NCBI RefSeq assembly: GCF_900142625.1
Contig: NZ_FRBN01000010.1
Location: forward strand, 62,001-126,000
From: Roseovarius marisflavi
Lineage (GTDB): Bacteria > Pseudomonadota > Alphaproteobacteria > Rhodobacterales > Rhodobacteraceae
DNA: 64,000 nucleotides
Direction: 5' to 3'
The notes under the pieces were generated by a model that did not search any database, was not told the origin of the DNA, and worked only from the letters and a program-made list of their open reading frames with translations. The position numbers were made by a program, and so were the translations under genes. This document shows positions 26,020-34,911 of this stretch, piece by piece. Numbering within the stretch: position 1 is the stretch's first letter; each line of letters starts with the position of its first letter.

Positions 26020-26763
26020 ATGATCCTCTATCCGACTTTGGAAATTCTGAACGGCAAATGCGTCAGCCTGACGCGTGGGCGGCTGGACGAACCGGTTATC
26101 TGGCATGTGGACCCGGTCGAGACCGCCCGCGGCTTTGCGGCGGCGGGGGCGGACTGGATGCATCTGACCGACATGAACGGGCTGCGCGGCGAGGACGGCA
26201 ATGACGAGCTTATCGCCGAGATCATTCGCGCGGCGGGCATTCCTGTGCAATTGGGCGGCGGTTTCCGGTCGCGCGATGCGATCAGCCGCTGGATCGACAA
26301 GGGGGCGGGGCGCATCGTGCTCGGCACCATGGCGGTGCGTGATCCCGAAACCGTGAAAGAGATCGCCAAGTTCCGTCCGGATCAGATCGTTGTAGCCGTC
26401 GATATCTTTCAAGGGAAATTGATGACCGATGGCTGGCGCAGTCAAAGCGCGATCAGCCCCGAAGACTTTGTCAGCGCTTTTGACGGGGTGCCGCTTGCGG
26501 GGATCATCGTGACCGATATTGACGCCGATATCGAGGACAGCGATGGCAGTCTTGGGGTGATCTCGGGTCTTGCGGCCACCACCCGCCAGCAGGTGATCGC
26601 CCGTGGCACGGTGCGCAGCGTGGATGATGTGGCACGGCTGAAGTACATCCCCAATATCGCCGGCACTTTGATTGGCCGCGCCCTTCTGTCCAAGGATGTG
26701 GATCTTGGCGCCGCACTGGAGATTGCGCGCGCAACGCCGGAGCCGACCGCACCGTTCGAATAG
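26020..26763 (+). CDS. HisA-like TIM-barrel protein with catalytic Asp-to-Glu change
   Basis: 247 residues, (beta/alpha)8 barrel of the HisA/HisF superfamily. Phosphate-binding loops are clear: QLGGGFRSRDAI and the later ARGTVRSVDDV and GTLIGRAL. HisA isomerase uses Asp near residue 8 and Asp near 127-130. Here the first is Glu8 (YPTLEILNG) and the second is present (Asp128, VVAVDIFQG). The region after TDI carries an unusual insertion (DADIEDSDGSL). No other his gene is near; it stands between acpP and fabF. It may be a second ProFAR isomerase or a paralogue with another substrate. The ATG at 26020 follows an AAAAAGGGCGCGACG stretch. Confidence 0.8.
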   Translation: MILYPTLEILNGKCVSLTRGRLDEPVIWHVDPVETARGFAAAGADWMHLTDMNGLRGEDGNDELIAEIIRAAGIPVQLGGGFRSRDAISRWIDKGAGRIVLGTMAVRDPETVKEIAKFRPDQIVVAVDIFQGKLMTDGWRSQSAISPEDFVSAFDGVPLAGIIVTDIDADIEDSDGSLGVISGLAATTRQQVIARGTVRSVDDVARLKYIPNIAGTLIGRALLSKDVDLGAALEIARATPEPTAPFE

Positions 26764-26900
26764 GCCGACCTGGCCTTTTGCCCCGGGCGGCGTGCCCAAA
26801 ATCCCGGCATGCCGTCGCGTAGCCATGCGCGCGCCTCTTGCCCCCCGGTGGCAAGCCGGGGTAAGAGCTTTTAACGAATATGTACTGAAAGGGCAGCATT

Positions 26901-28160
26901 ATGCGGCGTGTCGTTGTCACAGGTCTGGGTCTGGTGACCCCGCTTGCATCCGGGGTTGAAGAAAGCTGGAAGCGTCTTTTGGATGGGCAGTCAGGTGCGG
27001 GCACCATTACCCGCTTTGACCCAAGTAACGTGGTCACCAAATATGCCTGTGAGGTACCGCTTGGCGATGGCAGCGATGGCACCTTTAACGCCGATCATTA
27101 CATGCAGCCCAAAGAGCGCCGCAAAGTAGGCGATTTCATTCTCTACGGCGTGGCCGCCGCCCAGCAGGCGGTGGAAGATGCCGGCTGGATGCCCGAGGAT
27201 GAAGAAAGCCGCGAGCGCACCGGTGTGATGATGGGATCCGGCATTGGCGGGCTGAGTTCGATCGAGGAGACCACGCTTGTTATCCGCGACAAGGGCGCGC
27301 GCCGCGTGTCACCGTTCTTCATCACCAGTGCGCTGATTAACCTGATCAGCGGGCAGGTCAGTATCCGCTATGGGTTCAAGGGACCAAACCACGCGGTTGT
27401 TACGGCGTGTTCGTCCGGGGCGCATGCGATTGGCGATGCGGCCCGCCTGATCATGTTTGACGATGCGGATGTGATGCTGGCCGGCGGCGCCGAGGCGGCT
27501 ATCTGCGAGATAGGGATTGCCGGATTCAACGCCTGCAAGGCTTTGTCGACCAAGCGGGCCGATAACCCACAGGCCGCCAGCCGCCCCTATGATGCGGACC
27601 GTGATGGTTTCGTCATGGGCGAGGGCGCCGGTGTGGTGGTGCTGGAAGAGCTTGAACATGCCCGCGCGCGCGGGGCCAAGATTTACGCCGAGGTGCTGGG
27701 CTATGGCATGTCGGGCGATGCCTATCACATCACGGCACCTGCCGAAGATGGCGATGGCGCCTATCGCGCGATGAAATCGGCACTGAAGCATTCCGGTCTT
27801 GAGCCGTCGGATGTGGATTACATCAATGCCCATGGTACAAGCACGATGGCCGACACGATCGAGCTGGGGGCGGTCGAGCGGCTCTTGGGGAATGCAGCGG
27901 CCAAGACCTCGATGAGTTCGACCAAGTCGTCCACAGGGCATCTGTTGGGGGCGGCAGGCGCGATTGAGGCGATTTTCTCAATCCTGGCGATTCGCGACCA
28001 GGTCGTGCCACCGACGATCAACCTCGACAATCCGGCGGTCGAGACTCCTCTGGATCTGGTGCCGAATGTCAAACGCGAACGCGACGTGAATGTGGCGATG
28101 TCGAACAGCTTTGGCTTTGGTGGCACCAATGCCTCGGTCTGTTTCGGGAAAATGCGCTGA
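26901..28160 (+). CDS. fabF: 3-oxoacyl-ACP synthase II
   Basis: Condensing enzyme that elongates acyl-ACP, 419 residues. The catalytic triad is complete: Cys170 (VVTACSSGAHAIG), His311 (NAHGTSTMADTIELG) and His347 (KSSTGHLLGAAGAIE), with Lys342. N-terminus MRRVVVTGLGLVTPL is typical. The start follows GAAAGGGCAGC. Its stop overlaps the mltG start by one base (TGATG), so the two are coupled. Confidence 0.97.
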   Translation: MRRVVVTGLGLVTPLASGVEESWKRLLDGQSGAGTITRFDPSNVVTKYACEVPLGDGSDGTFNADHYMQPKERRKVGDFILYGVAAAQQAVEDAGWMPEDEESRERTGVMMGSGIGGLSSIEETTLVIRDKGARRVSPFFITSALINLISGQVSIRYGFKGPNHAVVTACSSGAHAIGDAARLIMFDDADVMLAGGAEAAICEIGIAGFNACKALSTKRADNPQAASRPYDADRDGFVMGEGAGVVVLEELEHARARGAKIYAEVLGYGMSGDAYHITAPAEDGDGAYRAMKSALKHSGLEPSDVDYINAHGTSTMADTIELGAVERLLGNAAAKTSMSSTKSSTGHLLGAAGAIEAIFSILAIRDQVVPPTINLDNPAVETPLDLVPNVKRERDVNVAMSNSFGFGGTNASVCFGKMR

Positions 28161-29317
28161 TGTGGCGCCATATTGCGTCTAATTTCCTGACGCTTCTGGT
28201 CGTCATCATCTTTCTGCTCGGGGGGATGATCCTCTGGGGACAAAAGCAATATAGCACCAGCGGCCCTCTGAGCGAGGCGATGTGCCTTCGGGTCGAACCC
28301 GGAAGCACGATGCGGCGGATTTCGCGGCGCCTCGAAGACGAGGGCGCGATTGCCAGCGGCACGATCTTTCGCATCGGTGCGGAATACGGCGATAAAGTCG
28401 ACGATCTCAAGGCAGGCAGCTGGCTTATCCCCGAGCGCGCCAGCATGTCACAGATCACCGATATCATCACCCGCGGCGGCGCCAGCAGTTGCGGCACCGA
28501 GGTGGTGTACCGGATCGGCATTGCCAGCGCCGAGGTGCTCGTGCGCGAGCTTAACACCGGCACAGGGCGCTATGAGGAAAGGATCGCGTTTGATCCGGCC
28601 ATCGACGAGGCGCGCCCCGATCTTTTCACCCGCGTGCGCGGGCAGGCCGACACCCGCTATCGCATTGCTTTGGCGGAAGGCGTGACAAGCTGGCAGGTTG
28701 TGGAAGAGCTCAAGTCGGTTGATGTTCTGGAAGGCGCGGTCGCGGAGCTGCCTGCCGAAGGCTCGCTTGCCCCCGATAGCTATGAGGTGCGCCAAGGTGA
28801 CACCCGCGAGAGCGTGATCGCCCGCATGCGTGCGGCGCAGGATTTTATCCTGGCCGAGGCCTGGCAGAACCGCGCCGAGGATGTGCCGCTGGCAAGCGCC
28901 TATGAGGCACTCATCCTCGCCTCGATCATCGAGAAGGAAACCGGCGTTGCCGAAGAGCGCCGCCAGGTGGCGAGCGTCTTTACCAACCGCCTCAAGCGCG
29001 GCATGCGCCTGCAAACCGACCCGACCGTGATTTACGGCGTGACCAAAGGTCAGGGCATTCTGGGCCGCGGACTGCGCCAAAGCGAATTGCGCGCCGCCAC
29101 GCCCTGGAACACCTATGTGATCGACGCTCTGCCGCCGACCCCGATCGCAAATCCCGGCCGCGCCAGCATCGAGGCGGCGGTCAATCCGGACAGCACCGAT
29201 TATATCTTCTTCGTGGCCGATGGCACCGGCGGCCACGCCTTTGCCCAAACCCTCGAAGAGCATAACCGCAACGTCGCCAAATGGCGCGAGATCGAAGCAG
29301 AGCGCGCGGCCAACTAG
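28160..29317 (+). CDS. mltG: Endolytic murein transglycosylase MltG
   Basis: Inner-membrane enzyme that cuts nascent glycan strands and may set strand length. 385 residues: short cytoplasmic tail, one TM helix at about residues 9-29, LysM-like region, then the YceG catalytic domain. The active-site Glu is in ILASIIEKETGVAEER, followed by VFTNRLKRGMRLQTDPTVIYG and TPWNTYVIDALPPTPIANPG. It is the last gene of the fabF transcript by position. fabF and mltG are found together in many alphaproteobacteria. Confidence 0.95.
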   Translation: MWRHIASNFLTLLVVIIFLLGGMILWGQKQYSTSGPLSEAMCLRVEPGSTMRRISRRLEDEGAIASGTIFRIGAEYGDKVDDLKAGSWLIPERASMSQITDIITRGGASSCGTEVVYRIGIASAEVLVRELNTGTGRYEERIAFDPAIDEARPDLFTRVRGQADTRYRIALAEGVTSWQVVEELKSVDVLEGAVAELPAEGSLAPDSYEVRQGDTRESVIARMRAAQDFILAEAWQNRAEDVPLASAYEALILASIIEKETGVAEERRQVASVFTNRLKRGMRLQTDPTVIYGVTKGQGILGRGLRQSELRAATPWNTYVIDALPPTPIANPGRASIEAAVNPDSTDYIFFVADGTGGHAFAQTLEEHNRNVAKWREIEAERAAN

Positions 29318-29345
29318 GACCGGCTGCGCTCTGCGGCCTCTGTGG

Positions 29346-29411
29346 ATTGAGTATTTATGGAAAGATGAAAGCCAGATGCAGCGCTCTGGTTTCTTCTTGC
29401 TTTAAATATCC
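29346..29411. repeat. Imperfect palindrome containing dispersed repeat copy 2
   Basis: Left arm GAGTATTTATGGAAAGATGA (29349 onward, 28 nt) pairs imperfectly with the right arm 29384-29411, whose reverse complement starts GGATATTTAAAGCAAGAAGA; loop of 7 nt. The first 27 bp repeat the sequence at 25191. It lies between the convergent mltG and DksA-like genes and may act as a two-way terminator. The final motif AAATATCCCCGCCGGAGGC after it also looks like a family-wide intergenic word (recollection, not checked). Confidence 0.6.
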
Positions 29412-29466
29412 CCGCCGGAGGCTCCCGCAGGTACAACCGGGCGTGCAGGTGCGGGACAGGCGGTTC

Positions 29467-29805
29467 CTAGCCCTTGGCGCAGGAGATACAGCGCGTTGCC
29501 GCCGGATCAAGCGCCAGCCGGGCCTGGGCGATATCATCGCCACAATCCTCGCAATAGCCGAATTCCCCCTCATCCATACGCCGCAGGGCCATCTCGAGCC
29601 GGGCCTTGAGGGTCTGACGACGCAGGTGGCTGGCCTTGGCCATGGCCTGATTTTGCAGAGCATCCATTCGGCTCAACCGGCCCACGGCCTGTTGATCAAG
29701 CTCGACCGTGGCCTGAGCCGACTGGCCAAGTGCATCCTCTTGCGCCAGTTCTGTGAGCAGGGCGTTGATCCGGGCGCGAAATCGGCTCTGGTCGTTCTCA
29801 TTCAT
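29467..29805 (-). CDS. TraR/DksA-type zinc-finger protein
   Basis: Small protein of 112 residues with an N-terminal helical part and a C-terminal C4 zinc finger, CEDCGDDIAQARLALDPAA-TRCISC, the DksA/TraR pattern. It is shorter than DksA (about 140-151) and the coiled-coil tip residues are not recognisable, so it is probably one of the short paralogues that also bind RNA polymerase. The ATG at 29805 (MNENDQS) was chosen; a GTG at 29826 is possible. Convergent with mltG and divergent from cysE. Confidence 0.88.
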   Translation of the reverse strand: MNENDQSRFRARINALLTELAQEDALGQSAQATVELDQQAVGRLSRMDALQNQAMAKASHLRRQTLKARLEMALRRMDEGEFGYCEDCGDDIAQARLALDPAATRCISCAKG

Positions 29806-29889
29806 TTTGCTTATGCCCCCGATCACGCCTTTGCATTTTATTGATCCTGCCTATCTGTTATACTTGATCCAATCCAGAGGAGCATAGAC

Positions 29890-30717
29890 GTGGCGAAAAT
29901 ACATTCAAAACTGGCGGAGCTTGATCCGGTCTGGGCTCGGATTGCGTCCGAGGCAAAAGGGGCCATTGCCGATGAGCCGCTTTTGGGCGGGCTGATTCAT
30001 TCAAGCGTTCTGCACCATGATACCTTCGAATCGGCGCTGGCCTATCGGATTTCTCTCAAGTTGACTTCGAATGAAATGCCCGAACAGATCCTGCGCGAGA
30101 TTTGCGACAAGGCACTGAACTCGGACCCCAACATCGGCCTGTCGGCGCGCGCGGATATTGTTGCGGTCAATGACCGTGACCCGGCCTGCGATCGCTTTAT
30201 CCTGCCGCTGTTGTTCTTCAAGGGATTTCAGGCGGTGCAGGCATACCGCATTGCGCATTGGCTCTGGAGCAGCGGGCGCCGCGATCTGGCGCGGTTCTTT
30301 CAGATGCGGGCCTCTGAGGTGTTTGGCGTCGATATTCATCCGGCCGCGCGCATCGGCAAGGGCATCATGATCGACCATGCCCATTCCATCGTGATCGGCG
30401 AGACCGCCGTGGTTGGGGATAATGTCTCGATGCTGCATTCGGTCACCCTTGGCGGCACCGGCAAAGAAGAAGAGGATCGCCACCCCAAGATCGGCAATGG
30501 TGTTCTGATCGGTGCTGGCGCCAAGGTTCTGGGCAACATCCGGGTTGGCAATTGCTCGCGCATCGCCGCCGGTTCTGTGGTGCTTGAAGAGGTGCCGCCC
30601 TGCAAGACTGTGGCCGGCGTGCCGTCGCGCATCGTGGGCGAGGCGGGCTGTGCCCAGCCCTCGGTCAGCATGGACCAGCTTTTGGGCGTGCGCGGCGACG
30701 GCAAAGACGCCGAGTAA
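29890..30717 (+). CDS. cysE: Serine O-acetyltransferase
   Basis: Makes O-acetylserine for cysteine synthesis. 275 residues: N-terminal helical domain, then a left-handed beta-helix of hexapeptide repeats (DIHPAARIGKGIMIDHAHSI, GETAVVGDNVSMLHSVTLGG). The catalytic Asp-His region DIHPA and HAHSIVIGE are intact, and the C-terminal tail is of normal length. Preceded by CAGAGGAGC. Single gene with a terminator after it. Confidence 0.95.
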   Translation: MAKIHSKLAELDPVWARIASEAKGAIADEPLLGGLIHSSVLHHDTFESALAYRISLKLTSNEMPEQILREICDKALNSDPNIGLSARADIVAVNDRDPACDRFILPLLFFKGFQAVQAYRIAHWLWSSGRRDLARFFQMRASEVFGVDIHPAARIGKGIMIDHAHSIVIGETAVVGDNVSMLHSVTLGGTGKEEEDRHPKIGNGVLIGAGAKVLGNIRVGNCSRIAAGSVVLEEVPPCKTVAGVPSRIVGEAGCAQPSVSMDQLLGVRGDGKDAE

Positions 30718-30748
30718 GCAGGGCCCGCGCCCGATACGACGATTTAGC

Positions 30749-30785
30749 AACGCCCCCGACCGGATCAAACCTTGTCGGGGGCGTT
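30749..30785. terminator. Two-way terminator between cysE and pdhC
   Basis: Perfect 12-bp stem AACGCCCCCGAC / GTCGGGGGCGTT with a 13-nt loop, between two convergent genes. T residues follow weakly on the plus strand (GGTGTTT). Confidence 0.7.
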
Positions 30786-30791
30786 GGTGTT

Positions 30792-32120
30792 TCAGGCCAG
30801 CATGACCATCGGATTTTCGAGGTTGTCGACGATCTGGTTCAAGAGCTCGGCACCCATGGCGCCGTCAATCACCCGGTGATCGACGCTCAGGGTGACTGAC
30901 ATCACCGTCGCCACGGCCAACTCTCCATCGCTTCCGACGACGGGCTGTTTCTTGCCTGCACCGACCGCAAGGATCGCGCCATGCGGCGGGTTGATCACTG
31001 CGTCGAAATTATCGATGCCGAACATGCCGAGGTTGGAAATCGCGAATGTGCCGCCCTGGTATTCCTGCGGCGCAAGCTTGCGGTCGCGGGCACGGCTGGC
31101 CAGATCCTTCATCTCGGTCGAAAGGGCCGAGAGCGATTTCATCTCGGCATCTTTCAGGACCGGCGTGAATAGCCCGCCCTCGATCGCCACGGCCACCGCC
31201 ACATCCGACGGCTTGAGCTTGAGCACCTTGTCGCCGGCCCAGACCGCATTGGCATCCGGAACCGCCTGAAGCGCAAGCGCGCAGGCCTTGATGATAAAGT
31301 CATTGACCGAGAGTTTGACGCCGCGCCCTTCGAGCTGTTTGTTGAGCTCGCCACGGAATTTCATCAGCGCATCAAGCTTTATATCGCGACGCAGATAGAA
31401 ATGCGGCACGGTCTGCTTGGCCTCGGTGAGGCGCGCGGCGATGGTCTTGCGCATGCCGTCAAGCTTGACCTCTTCATACTCGCGACCCTGATACATCGCC
31501 ATGACCGCCTCCGAGGACGGGCCGCTGGCCATGCTGGCCGGGGCAGGGGCCTTGTCGGCGGACTTGGTGGCCTCTTTCGCCGGTGCGGCAGAGGGCTTGG
31601 CACCCTCGACATCGGCCTTGACGATCCGGCCATGCGGGCCAGAGCCGGTGAGACCGGCAAGATCAACGCCCTTGTCGGCGGCAATCCGGCGCGCCAGGGG
31701 CGAGGCGAAGATACGCCCGCCATCACCGTCAGTCGGCGCTGCGGGCGCTTTGGTCTCGGACGCTGCCGCAGGGGAGGCGGTCTCGCTTTTGGCATCGTCC
31801 TTGGGTGCCTCGGCCTCGGCAGGGGCGGCAGAGCCGCCCGCCGAACTGTCACCAGCCTTGATGTCATCGGCGCTTTCACCCTCTTCCAAGAGCACGGCGA
31901 TGGCGGTGTTCACTTTCACGCCCTCGGTGCCCTCTTCGATCAGGATCTTGCCGATGGTGCCTTCGTCCACCGCCTCGAATTCCATTGTGGCCTTGTCGGT
32001 CTCGATCTCGGCCAGAAGGTCACCGGCGTTGACGGTGTCCCCCTCCTTGACCAGCCATTTCGCGAGCGTGCCCTCTTCCATGGTGGGCGAGAGGGCGGGC
32101 ATGAGTATTTCGGTTGGCAT
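30792..32120 (-). CDS. pdhC: Pyruvate dehydrogenase E2, dihydrolipoamide acetyltransferase
   Basis: Core of the pyruvate dehydrogenase complex; transfers acetyl groups from lipoyl-lysine to CoA. 442 residues: lipoyl domain at 1-80 with the lipoylated Lys in [15 protein letters not shown], an Ala/Pro/Glu-rich linker, a peripheral subunit-binding domain ([16 protein letters not shown] and [13 protein letters not shown]), and the catalytic domain with the His in [15 protein letters not shown]. Its start overlaps the stop of the small DUF1488-like gene (TAATG). Last gene of the pdh operon here; no E3 (lpd) follows. Confidence 0.97.
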   Translation of the reverse strand: MPTEILMPALSPTMEEGTLAKWLVKEGDTVNAGDLLAEIETDKATMEFEAVDEGTIGKILIEEGTEGVKVNTAIAVLLEEGESADDIKAGDSSAGGSAAPAEAEAPKDDAKSETASPAAASETKAPAAPTDGDGGRIFASPLARRIAADKGVDLAGLTGSGPHGRIVKADVEGAKPSAAPAKEATKSADKAPAPASMASGPSSEAVMAMYQGREYEEVKLDGMRKTIAARLTEAKQTVPHFYLRRDIKLDALMKFRGELNKQLEGRGVKLSVNDFIIKACALALQAVPDANAVWAGDKVLKLKPSDVAVAVAIEGGLFTPVLKDAEMKSLSALSTEMKDLASRARDRKLAPQEYQGGTFAISNLGMFGIDNFDAVINPPHGAILAVGAGKKQPVVGSDGELAVATVMSVTLSVDHRVIDGAMGAELLNQIVDNLENPMVMLA

Positions 32121-32377
32121 TAGTTGTCCTCCCGCACGACAATACGGTCAAATGGTCTGCGGACCACACCGCCTTTGATTTTCGATTCAGCGGCTTTCAC
32201 GATCTCTTCAATATTATTTTCAACCCAAGCATCGCGATCAGCGTCTGAACAGTCATCTCCCACTTCGTCGTCGAGTAATTCTGCCGGAATGAATACAGTA
32301 TGCTTTTGGTCCGGCGCGTTCAGGCGGAATTCTCGCCCATTTCCGTCAGTGGACTGATTTATCGAGACTTTTGACAT
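32120..32377 (-). CDS. Small DUF1488-like protein inside the pdh operon
   Basis: 85 residues, acidic. The pattern [35 protein letters not shown] and the C-terminal RIVVRED resembles DUF1488 proteins (short, with NR..I...A near the end), but I make that link from memory of the pattern. The DNA is clearly more AT-rich than the flanking pdh genes. The ATG at 32377 has AAGGAT upstream; stop and pdhC start share one base (TAATG), so pdhC translation is coupled to it. Function unknown; its position suggests co-expression with pyruvate dehydrogenase. Confidence 0.75.
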   Translation of the reverse strand: MSKVSINQSTDGNGREFRLNAPDQKHTVFIPAELLDDEVGDDCSDADRDAWVENNIEEIVKAAESKIKGGVVRRPFDRIVVREDN

Positions 32378-32387
32378 TCTCACATCC

Positions 32388-33758
32388 TTACCGGTAGGTC
32401 ACTTGGCGCACGGCGTCGATCACCTCGGTGGTCGAGGTCAGCGCCAGCTTTTCGAGATTGGCCGCGTAGGGCATGGGCACGTCCTTGCCGGTGCAGTTGA
32501 TGACCGGCGCGTCGAGATAATCGAACGCGCGCTCCATCAGCGTGGCCGAGATGTGGTTGCCAATCGAGGCCACCGGCCAGCCTTCCTCAACCGTGACGCA
32601 GCGGTTGGTTTTCATGACGCTGGCAATGACGGTGTCGTAATCAAGCGGGCGCAGGGTGCGCAGGTCGATCACCTCGGCGCTGATGCCGTCTTCGGCAAGC
32701 TTGTCGGCCGCCTCAAGCGCATAGGTCATGCCGATGCCAAAGCTGACGATGGTCACGTCAGAGCCTTCGCGCCAGATCTTGGCCTTGCCGAAGGGAATGG
32801 TGAAGTCATCCAGTTTAGGCACCTCGAAAGAGCGCCCGTAGAGGATTTCGTTCTCAAGGAAAACAACCGGGTTCGGGTCGCGGATTGCCTGTTTCAAGAG
32901 GCCCTTGGCACAGGCCGCCGAATAGGGCTGTACCACTTTCAGGCCGGGGATTTGTGCGTACCAGGCCGCGTAATCCTGGCTGTGCTGGGCGCCGACGCGC
33001 GCGGCGGCACCGTTGGGGCCGCGGAACACGATCGGACAGCCCATCTGCCCGCCGGACATGTAAAGCGTCTTGGCGGCAGAGTTGATGATCTGGTCGATCG
33101 CCTGCATGCCAAAGTTCCAGGTCATGAATTCGACGATCGGGCGCAGGCCGCCAAAGGCCGCGCCAACCCCGATCCCGGCAAAGCCGTGCTCGGTGATCGG
33201 CGTGTCGATGACGCGCTTGCCGCCGAATTCCTCCAGGAGGTTCTGGGTGATCTTATAGGCGCCCTGATATTCGGCCACCTCTTCGCCCATGATAAAGACC
33301 GACGGATCGCCGCGCATTTCCTCGGCCATGGCGGCGTTAAGCGCCTCGCGCACGGTCTTGGTTTCCATCTCGGTGCCCTCGGGCCAGTCCGGGCTGGTGT
33401 CGGCTTTGGGGGCCTCGGGCGCCTTGGCTTGCGCCGGGGCGGCTTTGGGGGCAGTAGCCTCTTCTTTGGGCGCGCTTGCCGGGGCAGCGGCGCTCTGGAT
33501 ATCGTCGGCGCTTTCGCCCTCTTCCAGAAGCACGGCGATGGCGGTGTTCACTTTCACGCCCTCGGTGCCCTCTTCGATCAGTATCTTGCCGATCACGCCT
33601 TCATCGACGGCCTCGAATTCCATCGTGGCCTTGTCGGTTTCGATCTCGGCCATGATATCGCCGCTCTTGACGGTATCACCTTCCTTGACCAGCCATTTCG
33701 CAAGTGTGCCTTCTTCCATTGTCGGAGAGAGGGCGGGCATCAAAATTTCGGTTGCCAT
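32388..33758 (-). CDS. pdhB: Pyruvate dehydrogenase E1 beta subunit with N-terminal lipoyl domain
   Basis: Half of the thiamine-dependent E1 heterotetramer, 456 residues. An extra lipoyl domain (1-80; Lys in [15 protein letters not shown]) is joined by an Ala/Pro-rich linker to the E1-beta catalytic region ([53 protein letters not shown]). E1-beta with its own lipoyl domain is a known alphaproteobacterial feature. The lipoyl domain is almost identical to that of PdhC. The gene lies 15 bp after pdhA and 10 bp before the DUF1488-like gene. Confidence 0.97.
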   Translation of the reverse strand: MATEILMPALSPTMEEGTLAKWLVKEGDTVKSGDIMAEIETDKATMEFEAVDEGVIGKILIEEGTEGVKVNTAIAVLLEEGESADDIQSAAAPASAPKEEATAPKAAPAQAKAPEAPKADTSPDWPEGTEMETKTVREALNAAMAEEMRGDPSVFIMGEEVAEYQGAYKITQNLLEEFGGKRVIDTPITEHGFAGIGVGAAFGGLRPIVEFMTWNFGMQAIDQIINSAAKTLYMSGGQMGCPIVFRGPNGAAARVGAQHSQDYAAWYAQIPGLKVVQPYSAACAKGLLKQAIRDPNPVVFLENEILYGRSFEVPKLDDFTIPFGKAKIWREGSDVTIVSFGIGMTYALEAADKLAEDGISAEVIDLRTLRPLDYDTVIASVMKTNRCVTVEEGWPVASIGNHISATLMERAFDYLDAPVINCTGKDVPMPYAANLEKLALTSTTEVIDAVRQVTYR

Positions 33759-33773
33759 GGGTGTCTCCCCTTC

Positions 33774-34784
33774 TCAGGCGTTCTGCGGCGCCACATCGGC
33801 GTAAATATCGGTCCAAAGTTCCTCGGGGCCGGGCACCGGGCTTTCCTTGGCAAATTCGGCACTGGCGTTGACGATCTCTTTGATCTCCTTGTCGATCGCC
33901 TTGAGGTCGTCTTCGGTGACGTGGCTGCCCGAGAGCAACAGATCGCGCACATGCTCGATCGCGTCCTTCTCGTCGCGCATCTTCTGCACCTCTTCGCGGG
34001 TGCGATACTTGGCCGGGTCCGACATCGAGTGGCCGCGATAGCGGTAGGTCTTGATCTCCAGGATATACGGCCCCTTGCCAGAGCGGCAGTGCGCCACTGC
34101 CTTGTCGCCGGCCTCTTTGACGGCCAGAACATCCATGCCATCGACCGCCTCGCCGGGAATGCCAAAGGCCTCGCCGCGGGTGTAGATATCCGGGCTCGAG
34201 GTCGAGCGTTTCTGCGAGGTGCCCATGGCATACTGGTTATTCTCGATGACGAAAATCACCGGCAAATCCCAAAGCGCGGCCATGTTGAAGGTTTCATAGA
34301 CCTGGCCCTGGTTGGCGGCGCCATCGCCGAAATAGGTGAATGTCACGCGACCGTTTTCATTGTACTTGTCGGCAAAGGCCAGACCGGCGCCAAGCGGTAC
34401 GTTCGCGCCGACGATGCCATGCCCGCCGTAGAAATGCTTTTCCTTGCTGAACATATGCATCGAGCCGCCCTTGCCGCGGCTGTAACCACCCTCGCGGCCC
34501 GTCAGCTCGGCCATCACGCCTTTGGGGTCCATGCCACAGGCCAGCATATGGCCGTGATCGCGGTAGGTTGTGATGCGTTTGTCACCCTCTTCGGCGGCGG
34601 CCTCAAGACCGACAACAACCGCTTCCTGGCCGATATAAAGATGGCAGAACCCACCGATCAGGCCCATGCCATAAAGCTGGCCGGCCTTTTCCTCGAATCG
34701 GCGGATCAGCAGCATGTCGCGATAAAATGTTTTGAGTTCGTCGGCAGAAACGTTTGGTTTCTTTGTGCTTTTTCGGGCAGCCAT
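33774..34784 (-). CDS. pdhA: Pyruvate dehydrogenase E1 alpha subunit
   Basis: Thiamine-diphosphate-dependent decarboxylase subunit of 336 residues. Key segments: YRDMLLIRRFEEKAGQLYGMG, the thiamine motif GDGAANQGQVYETFNMAALW ... NNQYAMGTS, and the phospho-loop-like YRYRGHSMSDPAKYR. The ATG at 34784 (MAARKSTKK) follows AAGGAGTCGCC; an upstream in-frame start at 34808 is less likely. First gene of the pdhA-pdhB-DUF1488-like-pdhC operon; a 20-bp palindrome lies 27 bp upstream. Confidence 0.97.
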   Translation of the reverse strand: MAARKSTKKPNVSADELKTFYRDMLLIRRFEEKAGQLYGMGLIGGFCHLYIGQEAVVVGLEAAAEEGDKRITTYRDHGHMLACGMDPKGVMAELTGREGGYSRGKGGSMHMFSKEKHFYGGHGIVGANVPLGAGLAFADKYNENGRVTFTYFGDGAANQGQVYETFNMAALWDLPVIFVIENNQYAMGTSQKRSTSSPDIYTRGEAFGIPGEAVDGMDVLAVKEAGDKAVAHCRSGKGPYILEIKTYRYRGHSMSDPAKYRTREEVQKMRDEKDAIEHVRDLLLSGSHVTEDDLKAIDKEIKEIVNASAEFAKESPVPGPEELWTDIYADVAPQNA

Positions 34785-34810
34785 GGGTGGGCGACTCCTT
34801 GTTTGCAAAT

Positions 34811-34830
34811 ATAGTTTAGCGTTAAACTAT
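34811..34830. promoter_or_regulatory. Palindromic operator candidate upstream of pdhA
   Basis: ATAGTTTAGC / GTTAAACTAT: a 20-bp dyad with one mismatch, AT-rich in a GC-rich setting, 27 bp before the pdhA ATG. Shape and size suit a dimeric repressor of MarR, GntR or similar type. The regulator is not in the window. Confidence 0.55.
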
Positions 34831-34911
34831 CAAATACACCAATCGCGTGCCGGTTGCGAGTGTGAATTTTTCCCATGGGTTAAGGGCGGATGAGCCGCCG
34901 CTGTCGGAGTG

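Noticed and set aside
32403..34814. 803-residue plus-strand open frame
   Set aside because: Antisense shadow of pdhB and pdhA; no family motif and a composition typical of reverse-frame translation.
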